This document shows positions 25,006 through 32,985 of a stretch of 49,068 bases of DNA, piece after piece. Position 1 is the stretch's first letter, and each line of letters starts with the position of its first letter. Position numbers and translations under genes: made by a program. A model generated the notes under the pieces. That model saw nothing but the letters and a program-made list of their open reading frames with translations. It did not search any database and had not been told where the DNA came from. Origin of the DNA: an uncultured Moraxella sp. (GTDB taxonomy: Bacteria; Pseudomonadota; Gammaproteobacteria; Pseudomonadales; Moraxellaceae); NCBI GenBank assembly GCA_937975585.1, contig CALJUC010000037.1:1-49068 (forward strand), read 5' to 3'.

Positions 25006-26844
25006 ATGTCAGATGCTATCAAAAATCTTCGCAATATTGCGATTATTGCCCACGTTGACCATGGTAAAACTACAATGGTTGATAAATTATTACAATATTC
25101 AGGTACTTTCGGTGAGCGTGCGGCTGAAGTCGAACGTGTCATGGACTCAAATGCGCTAGAACAAGAGCGTGGTATTACTATTCTTGCCAAAAACACGGCA
25201 ATTAAATGGACCAACCCAAAAGATGGTATTGAATACCGTATCAACATCGTAGACACCCCCGGCCACGCCGACTTTGGCGGTGAAGTTGAACGTGTAATGT
25301 CGATGGTTGACTGTGTCCTATTGTTGGTTGACTCGGTTGATGGCCCAATGCCACAAACCCGTTTCGTGACGCAAAAAGCGTTTGCCCGAGGTCTAAAACC
25401 AATCGTCGTTATCAACAAAATCGATAAGCCAAATGCACGTCCTGATTGGGTAATGGATCAAGTATTTGATTTGTTTGATAACTTGGGTGCAACAGATGAG
25501 CAATTGGAATTCCCAGTTGTCTATACTTCAGCGATTAACGGTATTGCCGGTCTAGAGCCGGATGCAATGGCTGAAGATATGCAGCCATTGTTTGAGACTA
25601 TCGTAAATATTGTTGAGCCACCGCAAGTTGATACCGATGGCCCATTCCAAATGCAAATCTCAAGCTTGGACTATGACAATTTTAAAGGTCTGATTGGTGT
25701 TGGTCGTATTCAACGTGGTTCGGTTAAAACCAATACCCCAGTAACCATTATTGATAAAGACGGTAACAAGCGTAACGGCCGTATTTTACAGATTATGGGT
25801 TATCATGGCCTTGACCGTATCGAAGTGCCAATGGCGCAAGCAGGCGATATCGTCTGTATCACCGGTATTGATGGTTTGAATATCTCAGACACGATTTGTG
25901 ATCCACAAAACGTTGAAGCCTTACCAGCGTTAAGCGTTGATGAACCAACCGTTTCGATGAACTTCCAAGTCAATAACTCGCCATTTGCGGGTAAAGAAGG
26001 TAAGTTTGTGACATCGCGTAATATTCGTGAGCGTCTAGAGCGTGAATTGATTCATAACGTGGCATTGCGTGTAGAAGACACGGACAGTCCTGATAAATTT
26101 AAAGTATCAGGCCGTGGTGAGCTGCATTTATCAGTATTGATTGAGAACATGCGCCGTGAAGGCTATGAGCTTGGTGTATCACGTCCGGAAGTTATCGTGC
26201 GTGAAATCGATGGTGAAAAACAAGAGCCTTACGAAAATGTCATCTTTGACGTTGAAGAACAACACCAAGGCGCTATTATGGAGCAAATGGGCTACCGTAA
26301 AGGCGAAATGACCAATATGGAAATCGACGGTAAAGGTCGTATCCGTATTGAGGCCGTTGTACCTTCTCGTGGCTTAATCGGTTTCCGTTCAGAGTTTTTG
26401 ACCATTACGTCTGGTACGGGTATTATGACCTCAAGCTTCTCACATTACGGCCCAGTAAAAGCCGGTGATGTGGCAAAACGTCAAAATGGCGTATTGGTTT
26501 CAATGGTCAATGGTACCGTATTGGGTTATGCGCTATTTACGCTACAAGAACGTGGCCGTCTGTTTGTATCACCACAAACAGAAGTCTATGAAGGTATGAT
26601 TGTCGGTCAAAACTCGCGTAGCGATGACATGGTGGTTAACCCAACCAAGGCGAAACAGTTGACCAACGTACGTGCTAGCGGTACCGATGATGCGATTGTG
26701 TTGACTCCACCAATTATCTTTACCCTGGAGCAAGCCCTTGAATTCATTGAAGATGATGAGTTGGTTGAAGTAACGCCAAAAGCGATTCGCCTACGTAAAA
26801 AATACTTGACTGAAAATGAGCGTAAGCGCCAAAGCCGTAAATAA
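25006..26844 (+). CDS. typA: Ribosome-associated GTPase TypA/BipA
   Basis: Translational GTPase needed for ribosome assembly and growth at low temperature and under stress. G1 is AHVDHGKTT, G3 is DTPGHADFGGEVERV, and G4 is NKIDKPNARP. The EF-G-like domains and the BipA-specific C-terminal part (SRGLIGFRSEFLT; GQNSRSDDMVVNPTKAKQLTN) follow. Length 612 is standard. It is a single gene with its own terminator. TATACT at 24946-24951 and TATAAT at 24935-24940 upstream are possible -10 elements without clear -35 partners. Confidence 0.97.
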   Translation: MSDAIKNLRNIAIIAHVDHGKTTMVDKLLQYSGTFGERAAEVERVMDSNALEQERGITILAKNTAIKWTNPKDGIEYRINIVDTPGHADFGGEVERVMSMVDCVLLLVDSVDGPMPQTRFVTQKAFARGLKPIVVINKIDKPNARPDWVMDQVFDLFDNLGATDEQLEFPVVYTSAINGIAGLEPDAMAEDMQPLFETIVNIVEPPQVDTDGPFQMQISSLDYDNFKGLIGVGRIQRGSVKTNTPVTIIDKDGNKRNGRILQIMGYHGLDRIEVPMAQAGDIVCITGIDGLNISDTICDPQNVEALPALSVDEPTVSMNFQVNNSPFAGKEGKFVTSRNIRERLERELIHNVALRVEDTDSPDKFKVSGRGELHLSVLIENMRREGYELGVSRPEVIVREIDGEKQEPYENVIFDVEEQHQGAIMEQMGYRKGEMTNMEIDGKGRIRIEAVVPSRGLIGFRSEFLTITSGTGIMTSSFSHYGPVKAGDVAKRQNGVLVSMVNGTVLGYALFTLQERGRLFVSPQTEVYEGMIVGQNSRSDDMVVNPTKAKQLTNVRASGTDDAIVLTPPIIFTLEQALEFIEDDELVEVTPKAIRLRKKYLTENERKRQSRK

Positions 26845-26887
26845 TACGGATTAGGCAGTTTATCGGATAATTCATACAAAGTAACAT

Positions 26888-26914
26888 AAAGCCTGTGACA
26901 CACAGGCTTTTTTT
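26888..26914 (+). terminator. Terminator after typA
   Basis: Perfect AAAGCCTGTG/CACAGGCTTT stem with a 3-nt loop, followed by TTTT. Confidence 0.9.
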
Positions 26915-27127
26915 ATTTATCATTGCTTAGTTTTTGTTTATAGTGCGGATAATATTAATCATATTATTGTTGATAGTATGCATTAATATCATAAAAAATT
27001 TAGCAATTTAATATTCGCTAACGTATTGTTTCTACTATACTAGTCTAGTAAGCAAGGGCGTAATTACTACTTTGATGTAACGAATGCTAACTAGCGACAA
27101 TACAATAAAGAATAGAAGGTACTTACT

Positions 27128-27559
27128 ATGAGTATGATGTCAGAATTTAAAGAATTTGCCCTTAAGGGTAACGTGATGGACTTAGCTGTCGGTGTGATTA
27201 TCGGTGGCGCGTTTGGCAAAATCACGACCTCGTTGGTTGAAGATATTATCATGCCGTTATTTTCGGCGGTGTTTGGTGGTCATCTTGACTTTACCAATAT
27301 GTTTGTCACATTGGGTGAAGTACCAGCAGGTACAGCCATGACCTATGATGCGCTAAAAAAAGCCGGTGTGCCAATGCTAGCTTATGGTAACTTTATTACC
27401 ATTTTAATTAACTTTATCATCTTGGCATTTGTGATTTTTATGTTGGTTAAAGCGATGAATCGTCTGCGCCGTCAAAGTGAAGCGCAAGTGCCGGCTGTAC
27501 CAGAGCCATCAGAAGAAGTACAATTACTGCGTGAGATTAGCCGTAAGTTAGACAAGTAA
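27128..27559 (+). CDS. mscL: Large-conductance mechanosensitive channel
   Basis: Inner-membrane channel that opens on osmotic downshock. The conserved N-terminal amphipathic helix and first membrane segment read FKEFALKGNVMDLAVGVIIG and continue AFGKITTSLVEDIIMPL. The second membrane segment is NFITILINFIILAFVIFML, followed by the charged C-terminal bundle helix (LLREISRKLDK). Length 143 is typical. AAGGTAC is about 9 bp before the ATG. It is monocistronic, with terminators on both sides. Confidence 0.96.
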   Translation: MSMMSEFKEFALKGNVMDLAVGVIIGGAFGKITTSLVEDIIMPLFSAVFGGHLDFTNMFVTLGEVPAGTAMTYDALKKAGVPMLAYGNFITILINFIILAFVIFMLVKAMNRLRRQSEAQVPAVPEPSEEVQLLREISRKLDK

Positions 27560-27583
27560 TTTGTGATAGCCTTTTTTCTTTTA

Positions 27584-27614
27584 ATGCCTTAACCCGTGTG
27601 TTAAGGCTTTTTTT
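27584..27614 (+). terminator. Terminator after mscL
   Basis: GCCTTAAC pairs with GTTAAGGC around a 6-nt loop and runs into seven Ts. Confidence 0.9.
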
Positions 27615-27698
27615 ATGGGGGATTCCTCGGCCAAGGACTTGCTTTTGCTATACTATGCACCTACTAAAACAAGGTAATGAGTAATTCATAGGCGAACA

Positions 27699-28997
27699 AT
27701 GACGCAACATATCATGGTATTAGGGGCAGGGGTGGTCGGTATTGCGACCGCATGGCAGCTACGACAAGCGGGATTTGATGTCACCGTGGTGGATCAAGAG
27801 TCAGCCGCAGCCATGCAAACCTCGTTTGCCAATGGCGGTCAAATTTCGGTATCGCATGCCACACCTTGGGCCAATCCTAGTACACCATTTAAGGCATTCA
27901 AATGGCTACTACGCGAGGATGCGCCGTTACTGTTTCGCTGGCAGCGGTTATTTGGTCGTGATGCTGATAGTCAGTTATGGCGTTGGGGATGGCAGTTTTT
28001 GCGTGAGTGTAACGCGTCACGTGCTGATGCCAACTTGGTACAGATGGTACGTTTAGGCTTGTACTCACGTCAGGTATTGGGTGAGGTGCGCGCCCAAACC
28101 GGTATTCAATATGATTGCTTAACGCGCGGGATTATGCACTTTTATACCAGTCAGGCTGAGTTTGATAGCGCGATTGCCCCGACCTATCGTATGCAAGAAT
28201 TGGGTTGTGACCGTCGTTTGATTTCAGTCGCAGAAGCAGTGGCGCTTGAACCAGCTTTGGCTAGTGTGACGGACAAACTTGTCGGTGCGACTTATACCGC
28301 GCTTGATGAATCAGGCGATGCCAAAGTATTTACCCAAAACTTGGCCACCCTGTGTCAGCAACAAGGTGTGAAGTTTTTATTCAACAAAAAGATTGAGCGT
28401 TTGTTGATGGAAAACCAACGTCTTACGGCGGTGAGTTTAGTTGATACGTTAACAGGTGAATCACAACCAGTCAGTGCGGATAGCTATGTGTTGGCGCTAG
28501 GTAGTTATAGCCCGCAGCTTGCCAAGCCGTTGGGGATTGATTTGCCGATTTATCCGGCCAAAGGCTATTCGGCCACTTATCCGGTCTTACAACCGGATAA
28601 AACCCCGTATGTGAGTCTCATTGATGATGAGTTTAAACTTGTGTATTCACGACTGGGTGAGCGTTTGCGAGTGGCAGGCACTGCGGAGTTTAATGGCTTT
28701 AGTTTGGCGTTAAATCCGGTGCGTTGTGAGGCTATTACTCACCGAGTGCGAGCAGTGTTTGGTGAAGCGGTAGACACGCATCAGCCGAATTATTGGACAG
28801 GGTTACGCCCGATGACCCCCTCAAATGTACCGATTATTGGTCGTGCGAGTAATCGCTTGGGACGTATTGATAATTTGTACTTAAATACCGGTCATGGCAC
28901 CTTGGGCTGGACGCATTCGAATGGCTCTGCTAAGGCAATGACCGATATTATCTTGGGCAAACATCCGGAAGTGGATTTTGATTTTGTCGGGCTTTAG
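27699..28997 (+). CDS. dadA: D-amino acid dehydrogenase small subunit
   Basis: Membrane-associated FAD enzyme that oxidises D-amino acids, classically D-alanine, to 2-oxo acids and passes electrons to the respiratory chain. The dinucleotide-binding motif VLGAGVVGIATAWQL is at the very start. SFANGGQISVSHATPWANP and KAFKWLLREDAPL follow, and the C-terminal part contains YWTGLRPMTPSNVPIIG and YLNTGHGTLGWTHSNGS, all DadA hallmarks. Length 432 is right. The usual companion dadX (alanine racemase) is not adjacent. It converges on phoR, with only 17 bp between the stops. Confidence 0.94.
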   Translation: MTQHIMVLGAGVVGIATAWQLRQAGFDVTVVDQESAAAMQTSFANGGQISVSHATPWANPSTPFKAFKWLLREDAPLLFRWQRLFGRDADSQLWRWGWQFLRECNASRADANLVQMVRLGLYSRQVLGEVRAQTGIQYDCLTRGIMHFYTSQAEFDSAIAPTYRMQELGCDRRLISVAEAVALEPALASVTDKLVGATYTALDESGDAKVFTQNLATLCQQQGVKFLFNKKIERLLMENQRLTAVSLVDTLTGESQPVSADSYVLALGSYSPQLAKPLGIDLPIYPAKGYSATYPVLQPDKTPYVSLIDDEFKLVYSRLGERLRVAGTAEFNGFSLALNPVRCEAITHRVRAVFGEAVDTHQPNYWTGLRPMTPSNVPIIGRASNRLGRIDNLYLNTGHGTLGWTHSNGSAKAMTDIILGKHPEVDFDFVGL

Positions 28998-29014
28998 CGG
29001 TTAGACCTTAGCCG

Positions 29015-30334
29015 TTAATTGTCGTTTGATGTAAGGGTGTCAGTGACTAAGCTTTCAGCAGGGAAAAACACCGTAAAGGTCGAACCTTTACCAAGCTTGG
29101 AGTTAACCGTTAGTTTGGCATGATGTTGGTACAATACGTGTTTGACAATCGCTAAGCCTAATCCGGTACCACCTGTTTCTCGGCTACGGCCACTATCAAC
29201 GCGATAAAAGCGCTCGGTTAAGCGGTTAATATGGCGTGGCTCAATACCGATGCCATTGTCTTCAACGCTAAAGCACACCCCATCTTCATACTTGTACCAA
29301 CTAATGCTAATTTCCCCACCGTTTGGCGTGTATTTGATGGCGTTGGTAATCAGGTTGCTTAGCGCGCTACGCAGGTAATCCTCATAGCCCCAAATGTGCT
29401 GTTGGCTATCGATATGCAAATGAATCAGATGGTCGAAGGTCTTGTTATACATTTGCGCGTCATCAAATAGCTGAGTCAGCAGCCTTGGCATATCAATGTT
29501 GGTCGCTTCTTTGGGTCTTTCTTGGTTTTCTAAACGCGATAACAATAACAAGTCATTGATAATGTTGTTCATGCGCTGACTTTGCTGCATCATTTGATTG
29601 AGTGCGCGCTGCCAACGCGGCTCTAAGTCTGGCTGTTCGCTTAATGTTTCGACATAACCCATAATCACAGTCAGTGGGGTGCGTAACTCATGCGAGACGT
29701 TGGCAACGAAGTCTTTACGCATCTGCTCAAGATGATGCATACGCGTGACATCATAGATAATCATGAGCTTTTCTTGCCCAAACGGGGTTATTTCACACTG
29801 ATAAAAGCGGTTATTGTCTGCAAGGCTGGTTAAGCGAATACCGTCAATAAATTTATCAATATCTTCATAATACTCATGAAATAACGGACTGCGTAAGATG
29901 GTGAGAATATGACGACCTTGGTCAGGTGCGGTTAAATTCAAAATTTGCGCAGCGGCCTGATTCCACCATTCAAGGCAGTTGTTATGGTCAATGAGTACCA
30001 CGGCATCCTGCAATGCGCTCAATGAACTACGAATCTTACGCACTAAGCCGATGGTCTGTTGGTGAGCCTTTTCTTGTTGGCGATTGACGTAATATAAGTG
30101 GTTGGCAATCACATCAAGGCTATGCTCAAGGCGTGGCGGGGGTTCATGACTATGACGGGTCGCCCACAACTTAAAGCGTTGCAGTGACCACAAAAAATAC
30201 AGTTGATACAATAATAAACCGGCAGCAAAGCCCCAAGCCATGTAGCCAAATAAGCCGCCAATCAGCAAACCGACTAAACTTGCGAATAATGCCGGCAAGA
30301 TAGCCGACCATAAATTAAGGGGTTTGCTAGTCAT
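29015..30334 (-). CDS. phoR: Phosphate regulon sensor histidine kinase PhoR
   Basis: Inner-membrane sensor kinase that phosphorylates PhoB when phosphate is scarce. A hydrophobic N-terminal hairpin (about residues 9-50, no large periplasmic domain, as expected for PhoR) is followed by a PAS domain (about 105-195). The HisKA box FVANVSHELRTPLTVIMGY contains phospho-acceptor His215. The ATPase domain has NAIKYTPNGG, DNGIGIE and GTGLGLAIVKH. Length 439. It starts 21 bp after phoB, so both are on one transcript driven from the Pho box upstream of phoB. Confidence 0.95.
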   Translation of the reverse strand: MTSKPLNLWSAILPALFASLVGLLIGGLFGYMAWGFAAGLLLYQLYFLWSLQRFKLWATRHSHEPPPRLEHSLDVIANHLYYVNRQQEKAHQQTIGLVRKIRSSLSALQDAVVLIDHNNCLEWWNQAAAQILNLTAPDQGRHILTILRSPLFHEYYEDIDKFIDGIRLTSLADNNRFYQCEITPFGQEKLMIIYDVTRMHHLEQMRKDFVANVSHELRTPLTVIMGYVETLSEQPDLEPRWQRALNQMMQQSQRMNNIINDLLLLSRLENQERPKEATNIDMPRLLTQLFDDAQMYNKTFDHLIHLHIDSQQHIWGYEDYLRSALSNLITNAIKYTPNGGEISISWYKYEDGVCFSVEDNGIGIEPRHINRLTERFYRVDSGRSRETGGTGLGLAIVKHVLYQHHAKLTVNSKLGKGSTFTVFFPAESLVTDTLTSNDN

Positions 30335-30355
30335 AATAAGTGGGCGTTACTCGGG

Positions 30356-31054
30356 TTAGTCAACTTTGTTAGAAAAGCGGTAGCCAGTGCCGCGTACGGT
30401 TTGGATGTAATCAGCAAACCCAAATGGCTCAAGTACCTTACGTAAGCGACGAATATGCACATCAATGGTGCGGTCTTCGACATACACATTGCCGCCCCAA
30501 ACTTGGTCTAATAACTGAGTGCGAGTATAAGCACGCTCTGGATGGCTCATAAAAAACGCCAATAAGCGATACTCAGTCGGGCCAATATCAACGGGTTTGT
30601 CATTGGCGCTGACGCGTTGGCTCGCTGGGTCTAGACTTAAACCACCGATATTAATCGGTTTATCGCCTGATAGCGCGCTACTACGACGGAGTACCGCTTT
30701 AATACGTGATACCAATTCACGGGTCGAAAACGGCTTGGTAATATAATCATCGGCACCGGCATCCAGACCTTGGACTTTATTATCCTCTTCGCCTTTGGCG
30801 GTCAGCATAATAATCGGAATCTCAGATAGCATATCATCTTTTTTAAGACGGCGGCATAAATCAATGCCAGATAAACCATTGGGTAACATCCAATCGAGTA
30901 AAATCAAATTCGGACGATGGTCAACGACTAAGTGATGCGCTTGTGCTACCTCAGATGCTTGTAAACAATCAAATCCTGCCATTTCCAAGGTGGTGACAAT
31001 CATTTCACGGATAGCAGGCTCGTCTTCAACGACCAAGATAGTTTCATTTTTCAT
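30356..31054 (-). CDS. phoB: Phosphate regulon response regulator PhoB
   Basis: OmpR/PhoB-class response regulator. The receiver domain has the acidic pocket Glu10-Asp11 (VVEDEPAIREM), phospho-acceptor Asp54 (LILLDWMLP) and the conserved lysine in DDYITKPFSTREL. The winged-helix domain covers about residues 135-230 (PTEYRLLAFFMSHPERAYTR; DRTIDVHIRRLRK; TVRGTGYRF). Length 232 is standard. It precedes phoR on the same strand. A Pho box lies about 90-110 bp upstream, so autoregulation is likely. Confidence 0.97.
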   Translation of the reverse strand: MKNETILVVEDEPAIREMIVTTLEMAGFDCLQASEVAQAHHLVVDHRPNLILLDWMLPNGLSGIDLCRRLKKDDMLSEIPIIMLTAKGEEDNKVQGLDAGADDYITKPFSTRELVSRIKAVLRRSSALSGDKPINIGGLSLDPASQRVSANDKPVDIGPTEYRLLAFFMSHPERAYTRTQLLDQVWGGNVYVEDRTIDVHIRRLRKVLEPFGFADYIQTVRGTGYRFSNKVD

Positions 31055-31145
31055 AGCAATCTCAGGGTAACGGTGGGCAATAATGGCAGGTGGGCAAGGT
31101 CATATTGTCAATGGTAGATTATGACAGCAATATTACAACCGGAAA

Positions 31146-31165
31146 ATGTGACAAGAATATGACAA
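31146..31165 (-). promoter_or_regulatory. Pho box upstream of phoB
   Basis: On the minus strand the 20-bp site reads TTGTCATATTCTTGTCACAT. It fits the PhoB consensus of two CTGTCAT-type half-sites 11 bp apart, with TGTCA kept in both. An extra TGTCA half-site lies immediately upstream (31166-31170), and another, CTGTCATAAT, closer to the gene (about 31117-31126). The site is the expected autoregulatory PhoB operator of phoBR. Confidence 0.75.
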
Positions 31166-31236
31166 TGACAAAACTTTAGTCTGCCTTATCATTTGTTTAG
31201 ATGGACACGATGAAGTTGCTAAGTAAAGTCGAGGCA

Positions 31237-31677
31237 TTAGTTGAGTTCAAATAAGAAGTTAATCGGGCCATCATTACAGCTTGATACCTGCATATTGGCA
31301 CCGAATTCACCCGTGGCGATGGTAGCGTGCTGCTGTTTGGCATACGCAATAATGTCATCAAACATCGGCTTTGCTAGGGTTGGGTGCATGGCTGGTTTAA
31401 AATCAGGACGACGCCCGTTTTGCGTATTGGCAAGTAGGGTGAACTGCGATACCAATAATAAGCCGCCGCCCACGTCTTGGACGTTTTTATCCATTTTTCC
31501 TTGTTCATTTTCAAAGATACGATAGGTGAGGATTTTATCAATCATCTTTTTGCCGATGTCTAGCGTATCATCATGTCCAAGCCCAAGATAAACCAAAACC
31601 CCTTGGTCAATAGCGCCTATAAGTTGGCCATCGACATGAACATTGGCAAAGGTGACGCGTTGAATCACGGCTTTCAT
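31237..31677 (-). CDS. dtd: D-aminoacyl-tRNA deacylase
   Basis: Cytoplasmic proofreading enzyme that hydrolyses D-aminoacyl-tRNAs such as D-Tyr-tRNA, protecting translation from D-amino acids. The 146-residue protein begins MKAVIQRVTFANVHVDG, has the SQFTLLANTQNGRRPDF active-site motif near residues 78-94, and ends with the Gly-cis-Pro motif. That last motif, usually NxGPVT, reads NDGPIN here: the Gly-Pro is kept but the final Thr is Asn. AGGAATTCC lies before the ATG. Confidence 0.94.
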   Translation of the reverse strand: MKAVIQRVTFANVHVDGQLIGAIDQGVLVYLGLGHDDTLDIGKKMIDKILTYRIFENEQGKMDKNVQDVGGGLLLVSQFTLLANTQNGRRPDFKPAMHPTLAKPMFDDIIAYAKQQHATIATGEFGANMQVSSCNDGPINFLFELN

Positions 31678-31750
31678 AGGAATTCCTTGAGGGTGTGTGT
31701 ATAATATCGCGGTGTCTGATTATAAAGACTACTGGCATAAAAGCCAATTT

Positions 31751-31854
31751 ATAGTCTTTTAAATTCACTTTAATACTTCGTCAAGCTCGCTTGCTGTACT
31801 ATTTGTACTATCTGCGCTCGCTTTCCTTGTCCTAAAATGAATTTATTTGACTAT
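31751..31854 (+). repeat. Dispersed repeat copy 1: 49-bp core between inverted-repeat arms
   Basis: The core at 31781-31829 matches copy 2 (40759-40807) at 43 of 49 positions without gaps. It includes CTCGCTTGCTGTACTATTTG, followed by TACTATCTGCGCTCGCTTTC. The arms at 31751-31772 and 31833-31854 are inverted repeats of each other at 18 of 22 positions (TAAATTCACTTTA against TAAAATGAATTTA in the inner part). The element sits in the 252-bp divergent gap between dtd and psd. It has no coding capacity, so it is MITE-like or REP-like rather than an insertion sequence. Confidence 0.7.
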
Positions 31855-31929
31855 ATCTTGTCTATGACCTTGTGATGCCGATTTTTAAGCCTATTATTTG
31901 TTATAGCCTACTATTCTTTAGAGCCTATT

Positions 31930-32763
31930 ATGACCTTATTTACCACGCTACAAAACCTTGTCCCTCAGCAAAAACTTAGCGAAGTGGCGGGCAGGCTAGC
32001 CCAAAGCCGTCATCCGGTGGTCAAAAAAATGTTTATCCGTGGCTTTGCCAGTGCGTATGGGATTAAGCTAGACGAGTACGCGCGTGGTAGCTTGTCGCAA
32101 TATGAAAGTTTTAATGACTTTTTTACCCGCGAATTAAAACCCGATGCGCGTCCGATTGATCAAAATGCCGATAATATTGTGTGCCCGGCGGATGGGATGG
32201 TTTCACAAATCGGTCAAATCAGCCAAGGCAAAATGCTGCAGGCCAAAGGTCGTTATTATGAAGTCGGGCAGTTATTGGCCGACCATGAGTTAGGTAAGAC
32301 GATGACCGATGGTAGCTTTGCCACGATTTACTTGGCGCCAACCAATTACCACCGTGTGCATATGCCATTTTCGGGTACCTTGGTAGAAACGATTTATGTA
32401 CCAGGTCAGTTGTTTTCGGTTAATAATGAAACCGCCGACAATGTGCCGGATTTGTTTGCGCGTAATGAACGCTGTGTGTGCGTGTTTGATACCGAATTTG
32501 GCAAGGCCTGTGTGGTACTAGTCGGTGCGATGATTGTGGCAGGGATTGAAACCGTAGCCACCGGCAAAATCAAACGTAGCGCAACAATTCAACGTAGAAC
32601 CCATGATTTGCCACTGCAAAAAGGTGATGAGTTGGGACGTTTTTACTTAGGCTCGACGGCGATTGTGGTAATGCCAAAACAAGCGGGTACCGCTTGGGCG
32701 CCGGGTATGGAGCATGGTGCTGTCGTCCAAATGGGGCAAACCATGGGCACGTTTATGAAATAA
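31930..32763 (+). CDS. psd: Phosphatidylserine decarboxylase proenzyme
   Basis: Makes phosphatidylethanolamine, the main membrane phospholipid, from phosphatidylserine. It is a membrane-bound pyruvoyl enzyme. The 277-residue precursor has NDFFTRELKPDARPID, the NYHRVHMPFSG motif, and near the C-terminus LGSTAIVVMP, the self-cleavage site where the serine becomes the pyruvoyl group of the alpha chain. No strong Shine-Dalgarno is visible (GAGCC before the ATG). It is a single gene with a terminator downstream. Confidence 0.96.
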   Translation: MTLFTTLQNLVPQQKLSEVAGRLAQSRHPVVKKMFIRGFASAYGIKLDEYARGSLSQYESFNDFFTRELKPDARPIDQNADNIVCPADGMVSQIGQISQGKMLQAKGRYYEVGQLLADHELGKTMTDGSFATIYLAPTNYHRVHMPFSGTLVETIYVPGQLFSVNNETADNVPDLFARNERCVCVFDTEFGKACVVLVGAMIVAGIETVATGKIKRSATIQRRTHDLPLQKGDELGRFYLGSTAIVVMPKQAGTAWAPGMEHGAVVQMGQTMGTFMK

Positions 32764-32819
32764 GTAGCGCAAGTTGCCTCTAACGTTTTTTATTCGTTTA
32801 CACGCCAAATTCGTTCAAC

Positions 32820-32852
32820 ACCCAGTAGGGCAGTCGCTCACTGGGTTTTTTG
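32820..32852 (+). terminator. Terminator after psd
   Basis: ACCCAGT pairs with ACTGGGT around a 13-nt loop, followed by TTTTT. Confidence 0.8.
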
Positions 32853-32880
32853 TCGACAGTCACTTTGTTGACAGTTACTT
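32851..32880 (+). repeat. 15-bp tandem direct repeat upstream of the MFS gene
   Basis: Two adjacent units, TGTCGACAGTCACTT and TGTTGACAGTTACTT, agree at 13 of 15 positions. The second unit holds a perfect TTGACA (32868-32873) that could be a -35 box, though the -10 region 17-18 bp on (CATAGG) is poor. The pair is about 105 bp before the MFS start codon and could be a regulator-binding site. Confidence 0.6.
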
Positions 32881-32985
32881 GGATGAGTAAACATAGGTAA
32901 CTGCAAAACGTCACCATTTTTGCCTTGTATTTTTTTGCACTTACTTTAAGCTAACCAGCAATATTGTTATTGTTTAAGTTTTTTT

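Noticed and set aside
27699..31677. A D-amino acid operon of dadA and dtd
   Set aside because: The genes are on opposite strands and separated by phoBR; the shared theme looks accidental.
31751..31854. Insertion sequence or transposase remnant
   Set aside because: The element is about 100 bp with no coding capacity; no transposase fragment or clear target duplication was found.
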